From positions 558,001 to 622,000 of the forward strand of contig NC_014751.1 in NCBI RefSeq assembly GCF_000183365.1: a DNA stretch of 64,000 nt. Reading direction: 5' to 3'. This document shows, piece by piece, positions 55,347-64,000 of this stretch. Position 1 is the stretch's first letter, and each line of letters opens with the position of its first letter. The position numbers and the translations under genes were made by a program. The notes beneath the pieces are model-generated. The model was not told the DNA's origin. It searched no databases and saw only the letters and a list, made by a program, of their open reading frames with translations. This DNA is from Mycoplasma leachii PG50. Its GTDB lineage: Bacteria > Bacillota_I > Bacilli_A > Mycoplasmatales > Mycoplasmataceae.

Positions 55347-58300
55347 ATTCATTTGAAACTGTTAAAAGACTAGCAGGTTTTTTAGTTCGAATTTTATTTG
55401 ATGAAACTATTAATGAACCAATAAAAGCTATTGTAATAATAATAAAGCTTACTATTAAAGTTCAAAATGAAAATCCATAAGGAATAGCAAATCCTAAAGC
55501 TGTTATTATTTTAATAATTAATGTAATTAAAATTCAAGTAAGTGCTGTTGAACTTGCTCAAACAATCAAACTAAAGACTACAGCAGTTCCAAAAGCATAT
55601 TTACTAATCTTATAATTTGAATATCCTAATGCTTTCATTAATACCATAAATTGTTGATATTGAGTAACATAAATATCTGATATTAACATTACTAGTAAAG
55701 CAGAAGTGATAATTACAGTAATAATTAATAACATTCCAATTGAAATTGCTATAAATGTAATTTGATTGATTAATGTTTTAGAAGTAGCTAATAAATTTTG
55801 ATTTTTTATACTACTTATCATATCATCATCACCTGAAGCTGATGAAGCTCCATGACCATTTAAAATATAAAACCCATTATAAGCAGTATCTGGAATAAAA
55901 CTAATTCCACTAGTTAAATCTAAAGCTTCTTCAATGTTTGAATATTTTGAGTTATGTCATAAAAATTGGGCTTGCTTGAATGGATCTTTTTTACTAAATA
56001 AAAGATTATTAAATTCTTTTTTATTTTTGTTTTTATCTAAATAATTAGTGATTTGGTTAAAATCATATCGATCAAAACGAGAAATTATATCATTATATTT
56101 TTCTCCAGCTTTAATCACAGTTTCTCTATTATAAAAATTATCTTTAATTCCAATTTTTTTACCAATTGAAAGATTTAAAACTAAATTCATTAATCCTTGA
56201 TCAGTTAAAATTAATTTTTGATTATATGAATCTAGTGTACCAACTGGTTTTGCTACAATTTTTAAATCTTTATTCTGATAAACTGTTTTAGCATCTTTTT
56301 GAATAATTTGAGCGTTTAATTTAGCTAAATTATTAGTTTTTGTTGATTGATACATTCAATATTCGGGTTTTGCTATTAAATTACTTAACCCTGATTTATA
56401 AACATTATCTATTGTTAGACTAAATCTTAAATCATATGGTCTAATCATTAAAAACTTTTCATTAGTATTTTTAATATCTCAAGCTTTAATTACTGATTTT
56501 GGAACTTTATTATAATCAACATCTTTTTTATATCAATGTTCAGTATTATTTTTTAACTGATCTTGAGTTTTTTTAGAATTAGATATATTAATAATTTGAT
56601 CAATATCAATTAAACTTTGAGGAATATAAATTTGAATATTTTTATATTGATAATAAGGTCTAATATATGAACTTAATAAATCATCAAATTGATTATTATA
56701 AGTAAAATCATCAAACATATAACTATTATTTAATAATGTTCACTCTATAGTATCATAAGTTGAATCATTATCAAATCTATCTTGATCATATAATAGTTTT
56801 AAAGTGAACTTATTATTATCTAAATTATATGGATCTAGTCATCTAATATCATCACTATTAACAGCACTACTATTTCTACCAGTTCTAAATTTACTAATTA
56901 ATTGTTTTTGTTGTTCTGTTAATAAATTATAGTATTTAGATTTAATAAAGTTTAAATCATCATAAACTCAAGCATGTTTTGGTAAATTAACATATCCATT
57001 TTTTGTATTAATAAAAAATTGCTTACTAGTAGTTAAAATATTTGATATATCAGTATTTTTATCTAAATTATAAAAAGCACTTGCTTGTTTATTTGGTAAA
57101 ATAGGTAAATTAATTTGATTATTTTTTGAATCATATAATAAAAATTGATCATTTAATTTAATATCGCTTGTTTTCTTTTCTAAAAACACTTCTTGTAAAG
57201 CTAGTAGTTTTTTATAATCAACAAACAAATTATTAGCATTTTTTTGACTGATAATAAATGCTGATTGATTATTTGAAATACCAGTTAAAACTAAATCAGT
57301 ATTTTTTTGATTAATAGCTGCTTTAATATCACTAACTGTAGTTAAAGTTTCATGATCTGGAATGTAGTGTTGAACATTATAAGCAATTGAAAATTGTTCT
57401 TTTCTTGATGGTTTTTGAATATAAGCACTAACATAAGGTGGCACTGCTTTTAAAATTGCATCAAAAATTTTTGTTTTTCAATCATCACTTTTACTTGTAG
57501 ATAAATCATTTACTAAAATAGAAATTGCTGTAGTTCCAGTTTTTGTAAAATTATTAGTTAATTCTTTAAAAATTAGATCTTTTTGTTCATCAGTTCATTT
57601 AGTATTTTTATCATTTGGATTTATTATATTATCTTTTGAATTTAAAATTAGTCCTAATATTTGATCAATAACTCCAATTGAAAACTGGTTACCAACAACA
57701 TTATATAAATTATTACCAAACATTTCAGTAAATAATAAATCTAATGAATTAGTTTTATTTGAATCATTTAAATGATCCTTATTTTGAATTAATTCTAATA
57801 ATGTTCAAGCTAATTTATTTTTAATCTCTTTTTTATCTTTATCAAATTCTTCTAATTTGTATAAATATTTTGGAAAAGGATTAACATCATAAGAACTAGA
57901 AGCATAAGCTGTTGGATCATTATAATAAAATAATTCTTGATTATTTAAAATTGTTGAAGAGATATTTTTATCTAATTCTTCTTGTCCATTTCAATAATTA
58001 ATTGTTGGTTTAGTTAGTGGTGAATTAGTTACACCTTTAGCATAATTGTACTCATTTGCATATTTAATACTTTTATAATAAGTATTTTTAATAGTAAAAG
58101 CAATTGATGGAATTGCTAAACCTGCTGAAATAAACATAGTTGAAATTCCAACAACAGTTACTAATAAGAAAATATTTTTTCTACCAGATGATGCTAAAGT
58201 TAAACTAAATTTTGTAGTAAATTTAGCTTTTTTAAATCAAGTTCTTTTTAGTCTATTAATGAATTTAGAACTAGATCAGTTTTGTTTTACTGCTAATATA

Positions 58301-60603
58301 TCAAATAATGGCTTTTTAGTAATTAAAAATGCAGTTAGTAAAGAAATAATTAAACCAAATAAACCAAAAATTAATAAACTAATTAATAATGAAAATGGTT
58401 CAATAGTAAATGAATATAATGGAATACTAAAATAATGTACAAATAATTTAACAAAAACTGATTGAGTAGATAAACCAACAATTCAACCTAAAGGAACAGA
58501 AGTTAAAATAATAACTAAAATATAAGCTAAATAACTAATTGAAATTTGTAACGGAGAGCTTCCTAAAGCTTTTAAAATACCTATTTGTTTTGCATTAAAG
58601 TAAATAGTTTTTCTAATACAAATAATTAAAGCAATAATAGCAATTAGTGAAACAGCTAAAGCAGCAATTAAAGTTGAAATTTTATAAGTATTTATCGCAA
58701 GCGGAGCTATTGTTCAGTTAAATCTAAAAATTGAATGATCAAAATCTTTAATATTTAATCAAGTAGAAAGTTTATTTTTTTGCTCTTTTTGGTAATTAAT
58801 AGAATCATATAATTTAGAAATATCATTCATTTGATACGCATTAAACATATCTATTGAAGCTGTAGAATATTTTTTTGTTAAAAAGAAAGATAAATATCCT
58901 TTAGAAACTCTGTTTGTATTTGATTGTGAAGTAGAACTTAAAATATCTTTTATAGTACTTTTATTAACATATAAAATAGCACCTAATCCAGATTGAGGAA
59001 TTGGAAAATCAGGATCTGTTGTTGGGAAAAATGAATAAGCATCAGTTGCAAATCCAACAATTGATAACAAAGCACCATCAACTATAATTTGTTGACCTAA
59101 TTTTAATTTATGAGCTCTTGCAAATTGCTCAGAAATTAAAGCTTCACTTTTAGTTGGTAACCTTGCTCCTTGGTTTTTATTTAAAATAGTTAAATTAGTA
59201 GTATGATTATCATTTAAAACAATCAAACGATATCTAATTTGAGTAACACTATCATAATTAAAAACTTCAGTTCTAAAATTAATATCATACCCACTTGCTA
59301 AAGCAGTATATTTTAAATGCGCTAATCAAATATTATGAATTAATTCAATATTATCAAATTGATTTTCACCAATTATAATATCTTTTTTTATGAAATTTGT
59401 ATCTGATAAAACACTAACAACATTAGTTACAGAAGTACCATTACCATTGTAAAATAAAAGTTTAAATAAAGAAGTATCGTTAATAATTGGATTAATTGAC
59501 TGAACTTTTTGATTATCACTAGTAATTAAAACAAGTTCAGTATTTCCTTTCATCCCTTTTTCTAAAATTAGCTTTTTAATAGCTTCTTTATTATTTTGAT
59601 TAGATATTAAAATGCTATTATCAGATTCATTTACTTTTGTTTTATTTAGCTCAAATTCAGTAAGATAAGATTTATTTTTATCATTAATAACTCATTTATC
59701 AACTTGATTATTACTAATATTATCAAGCTTATTTCCAGTTAAAAAAGTATAAAAACTATTTCCTTTATTATTATTTTCAATTTTAAAATCACTAAAATAT
59801 GGTAAATAAATATTTCTATAAATATATTGAAATAAAGACATTCCACTTATATAAATATAAGAAAATAACTTTTTATTTTGAATTTGTTTATTAAAAGTTT
59901 GTCTAAATTCTTTAGCATTAAAATTATTTTTTAAATTATCAATTTTAATATTTTTTAAAACTTTAGCATCATTTAAAAATTCATTTTTATCTTTAAAACT
60001 GTTAGTTAAATATTTTCCAATTACAGTATTTTTTAAATAAGTATATTCTTTATTATCTTTTAAAAATTGTTCATAAGAATGATAAGTAAACTTATTAAAG
60101 TATAGTGCAAGTTGTCATAATCAGTTATTTTCTCAAATTCATTGAATATTATTACCATTAATTGTTGTAAAAAGTTCAATAAAATCTTTATTTTCAAAAA
60201 GTTCAGTTAGTAAAGTTTTATTATCAAATTTACTAGTTAAATTTTTTTTATTTAATATAAAGTTTAAATATGAAATATTTTTATTATTAGAATTTTGATT
60301 GTAATAAGAATTAGAATTATTAGCCAAATCTAATAAAGGAATAACTGATCTATCTGTTGTTGAATTATTTCTATCAGTTCTATAAGTTCTAATTTCATTA
60401 GAACTACTATAATCAAATTTATTTACATTATTAACTATATTATTATAAGTTTTATTAATTCTTGAAGTTAAAGTAAGAGAAGTGCTTAAAATAAATGAAG
60501 CTAAAAAAGATAATAAAAGGATAATGATAAACTGAATTTTAAACTTAAAAACACCTTTAAGTCCTTGTTTTAATAACAAAAAAAAGCTATATATTCTTTT
60601 CAT
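55345..60603 (-). CDS. Giant FtsX/MacB-type ABC transporter permease
   Basis: 1752 residues in one continuous frame; frame checked for TAA/TAG over 57421-58770. A first membrane span at about 18-45 is followed by some 570 extracytoplasmic residues, a cluster of three spans at about 620-835 (FtsX fold), a second large extracytoplasmic part to about 1590, and three final spans to about 1745. No ATPase domain, so an LolD/MacB-like ATP-binding partner is expected elsewhere. Such duplicated-FtsX permeases are thought to move lipoproteins or lipids, or to transmit force to surface proteins. SD GGAGAAG. The gene is divergent from a large lipoprotein gene. Confidence 0.88.
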
Positions 60604-60751
60604 TGTACTTCTCCATAATTACAAATAACTTGTCTTTTTAATACTATCATTTTTTTATGTAAACTACATTTTTAAAGGTCTTTTTAAAATAAATCAATAT
60701 AGTGATATGTTAATATTTAATTGATAATTTTATTAGTACAAGGAGAAATGG

Positions 60752-63214
60752 ATGAAAAAAATATTAATAAGTCTTAGCACATTTTCATTACTAGTAAGTT
60801 CATCTAGTATAGTTTCTTGTACAATAACTTACCAATTTAAAAATAATTATTTAGATCAAATTAAATTATTATTAAACACTTCTGCAATCGCTAGTCAATC
60901 GATTATTTTAAGTGATAAAAATACTACAAACATAAGTACTGATTATTCATTAAAAACTTTTAGCCAAACTAAAATTAGTGATTTATATAAAAATCAAGAA
61001 AAACAGTTAGTAGATAAATATATTGTTGATAAAAAAATAACTTATGAATATCAATTTAAATCAATGTTTTTAACATTAGAAAAACAAGACTGAACAAATA
61101 AATTAAAACAAATAGCTTTACTTGAAAAAGATAAAAATACTAATTTAGATTTAAATTGAAATGACCAAACTACTAGAACAACTGAAAATAATACTTTTAA
61201 AACTCTAAGTTTAATTTCTGCTGGAATTAATTTTTTGTTTTCTGGTGATTTTACACCAAATCAACAAGGTAATTTAATTAATAACTTTTTATCTAATCAA
61301 TCAGCTTTATTAGAATCAACAGTTTTTAATAACAACAAATTTACTAATCTTATTGACCAACTTAATAAAATAGAAGAAAATAAATTTTATAATATAGCCA
61401 ATAGTTTATTTTCTCAACCAGACTGATTTACTAACTCAAATAATAAAAATTTAACCCAAAAAACATTAAAAGAAATTTTAGAATTTTCATCTCAAAAATT
61501 ATGAGATGAAATTTTACCAAACGACAATAAGCAAGATTTAAAAATAGACTGATCTAAAATTATTAAACCTCTAATTGATTTATTAAAAGCTTTTAGTATT
61601 TATCAAAATTTAATAGAACAAAAATCAGATAAAACTTTAAATTATTCTACTATGCAACCTTTATATTTATTTAGTAAAGAAAAAACTAATAGTGAGTTTT
61701 TATATGAAATTTTACAGACTGATTTACAAACTATTTATAAAGACAAAACTGAAGAACAAATTAAACAAGAAATTAATTCAATTGATTTAAAAAAAATAAT
61801 TTGGTTTTTGAAAAATAATTTGGTTTTTGAAAAAGAAGATAAATATGGATATAAATTTCAAAAATTTATTGTGATGTTATTAGGTAGTTCAAGTGAAGTA
61901 GAACAAAAAAATAATATTACAAACAATTTTTTAATCTCACCTTTTTATAAATGATATGAACAAAAAAATAATAAAGAATTATTAAAAAAAATCATTATAG
62001 AAAAATTAAATAAAATAGAAAAAATTAAACCTTTTGCTTCTATTATTTCTAATTATCTTCCAATCTTATTTGACATTATTAAAGCATTTCACCAAGATTT
62101 AGTTGAACAAGGTGTTAATAATAAATTAAAAACAGAGCTAAATAAATACTTAAGTTTAGCAAAAGTGATTTTGCCATCACTAGGAATAGATAAAAAAGTC
62201 ATTGAGTTTTTAGATTCAAAAGCTTTAAAAGATTTTTTAAATAATTGTTTTTTAGCTTTATATAACCAAGACTTTTTAAAAGAAGTTTTTATATTAATTA
62301 ATCAATTATCAGATAGACAAGTATTTAATAATCAAATTATTGATAATATTTCAAATATTTATAATCTTACTAATTTAAAATTAGACAAATTTTTAGATTA
62401 TTTATTAAGTTTAATAAAAAAACCAATAAGTGGTAAAAATAGCTTTGATGAGTTCCAATTTTTATATGGTTTAAAAGATTTATCAATTTCTCAAATTATT
62501 AAAAATTTAGAAAATTTTTATAATAAAGATGATTTGTCATATATTTTTAATTTAGATAATTTTAAAAATTTATTAGATGTAATTTTTAACAAAAATATAA
62601 CTTCTAGTTTTAAATATAATAAAGAGCAATTAGAAACAAAAAATGCTTTATCAACTATTCTGACAATTTTAGCTTTAAATCCCAATAAAGTAGAAGATTT
62701 AAAAATTAATATAACTAGTGATAATAATAAAATTAGTGATAGTGTTAATAAGCAAATAGAAGAAAAACAATATGGATTAGCTTCAGTAATTTTATTAGGT
62801 TATAACAATGACAAAAAGAGATTTTATGAAAATTCTATTTTAGATAATGTTTCAAATTTATTTGGACATAGTCAAAAAGATTTAAATAAAGAAGCTTCTA
62901 AAAATGCTATAAATGTTTTAATCAAATCATATTTAGAATTAATAAATTGATTTCAAAACGTATCTATAAAAAAATATGCTAAAGATAATTTTGATGTTTA
63001 TTTAGATCAAAATAATTGAACAACAGAACTTATAGATCAAAAAGGAAATATTGATAATTTAAATGAAACATTAACAATTAATTATATGTTAAAATTTAAA
63101 AACCCAAACAATAATAAACAAAATTGAACTTATAAAATTTCATTAATTAGAACTTCAAATTCTAATCAACCTTGAAAAATAGCTCAAATAACTAAATTAA
63201 ATAACAATAAATAA
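60752..63214 (+). CDS. Large surface lipoprotein of unknown function
   Basis: 820 residues. Signal peptide with lipobox SIVS-C (Cys at about 23). The body is Leu/Lys/Asn-rich and mainly helical by composition, with several blocks of NNF/NKKN and no recognised enzymatic motif. A 21-base tandem repeat (61797-61838) duplicates the peptide around NLVFEK. Divergent from the giant permease, with which it may act; the pairing is context only. SD AAGGAG; ATG 60752 is chosen, since an overlapping ATG at 60748 leads to an early stop. Confidence 0.85.
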
Positions 63215-63252
63215 TCTCTAAAGTTGTTTTATATAAGTTTAAGGAGAAAGTT

Positions 63253-64000
63253 ATGAAAAAATTACAAAAATATATTAAATAATTATCATTAGGTTCTGTT
63301 GTAGTTTTAACTAGTACTACTATAAGTTGTAATGTTAATACTAGTAGTAAAAATATTTTTGAAATACCTACTTCTAATAAAAAACCCAAAACACCTAATA
63401 GTCATTCAAATTCTACAAATAATTCAACTCCTGAAAACTCAAATACACAACCAAATAATTATGAAAATAATGATGATAATACAAATAACAATTCAAGTGT
63501 AACTAATAATAATGAACACTCTAATAATGAAACAATAACTCCTTATGTTGAAAATAATACTTAAACAAATGATGCTTTTATTAATAGTCAAACTTACTTT
63601 TCTACAATTTTTAGTTTAGATTACAATTTAACTAGTTTGGATAAAACTTATCTAGAAAATGTCAATAAAAATTTTAATGAATGTTGATGATAACACAATA
63701 AAAAACATTATTTTAAAGAATAAACTTCCTATTAACTTTTATTCTCATCCAAATATAGTTTAGAAAAGCAAACTATAACACTAGATAAATTTAAAAATTA
63801 TCAAGTTGAATTAAAACTTTTTGATATAAGTACAAAAGAACAAGTTCCAAGTGAAAAAATTAAATGATATCAACAAATTTCTTATCTAGAAGATCAAGTT
63901 ATTAGTGCAAATGATAATCAAGATAAAGCAACTTTTATATTATCTAGTGATGGAACTATAAAATGAAAAGATACAAAAGAGTCTAATGAAAGAGAAGTAG
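63253..64000 (+). pseudogene. Decayed lipoprotein gene with several in-frame TAA codons, open to the window edge
   Basis: SD AAGGAG and ATG 63253 lead to MKKLQKYIK and a stop at codon 10, but the same frame continues with a signal sequence ending SVVVLTSTTIS-C (lipobox), an Asn/Ser/Thr-rich linker, and a domain with NYQVELKLFDISTKEQVP. Further TAA codons occur at 63562, 63691, 63721 and 63733; no base shift is needed, and several TGA (Trp) codons occur between. The frame is therefore preserved while stops have accumulated. Confidence 0.75.

Noticed and set aside
44486..60603. Many apparent breaks of genes at TGA codons, suggesting frameshifts
   Set aside because: In every case checked the pieces stay in one frame and TGA falls where Trp fits, so this is the mollicute code and not decay.

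Overview
The window comes from a very AT-rich mollicute that reads UGA as tryptophan. Many genes below are continuous only if TGA is translated (for example the dnaG, ftsY, pstS and SAM synthetase genes), and GTG/TTG starts are fairly common. Gene content, lipoprotein types, a DUF285/PARCEL-type lipoprotein and a fused PstC-PstA suggest the Mycoplasma mycoides/capricolum cluster or a close relative. This is an inference from gene content; no species marker was compared.

Layout. 1-4851 (minus): 5' end of pgi, an M13 peptidase (pepO), then a 5-formyl-THF cyclo-ligase / SufU / SufS group. 5053-10504 (plus): two large lipoproteins followed by a HIT protein, the same arrangement as the P60/P80/HinT locus of M. 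hominis. 10534-16334 (minus): yhaM, ung, manA, trmFO, cutC and metK, closely packed and partly overlapping, behind a SAM-I riboswitch with its terminator at 16370-16503. 16544-18901 (minus): ymdB, ylxM, ftsY. 18970-23757 (minus): phosphate system pstS, fused pstCA, pstB, phoU. 23840-24699: a small charged protein, tRNA-Leu(CAA), rpmB. 24868-28585 (plus): Asp23-like protein, fakA, plsX, rnc.

28.6-31.4 kb is an accessory segment between rnc and smc, which are neighbours in many Firmicutes. It holds a Panacea/SocA-domain (DUF4065) protein with a downstream small toxin candidate, a 25-aa-repeat lipoprotein whose promoter contains an 18-bp homopolymer, and the remnant of a second copy of that lipoprotein. 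31397-34363 (plus) is smc. 34400-41462 (minus) is rel, apt and a giant secDF, the Bacillus order with recJ missing. 41563-54715 (minus) is yitT-like, deaD, nif3, trmK, rpoD, dnaG, glyS, recO, era, ybeY, i.e. the conserved macromolecular-synthesis neighbourhood, headed by a C39-peptidase ABC protein whose nucleotide-binding domain seems to have lost every catalytic motif. 54750-64000: a DJ-1 protein, a 1752-residue FtsX-type permease, a divergent large lipoprotein and a decayed lipoprotein gene running off the window.

Best candidates for something under-described: the C39/ABC protein with a pseudo-ATPase domain and a ribosome-binding site buried in a terminator-like hairpin (52868-54743); the Panacea toxin-antitoxin pair (28712-29553); the homopolymer-switched lipoprotein with its adjacent remnant (29874-31330); and a recent in-frame 58-residue tandem duplication inside SecDF (about 39057-39335). 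No CRISPR array, rRNA, insertion sequence or origin was seen.
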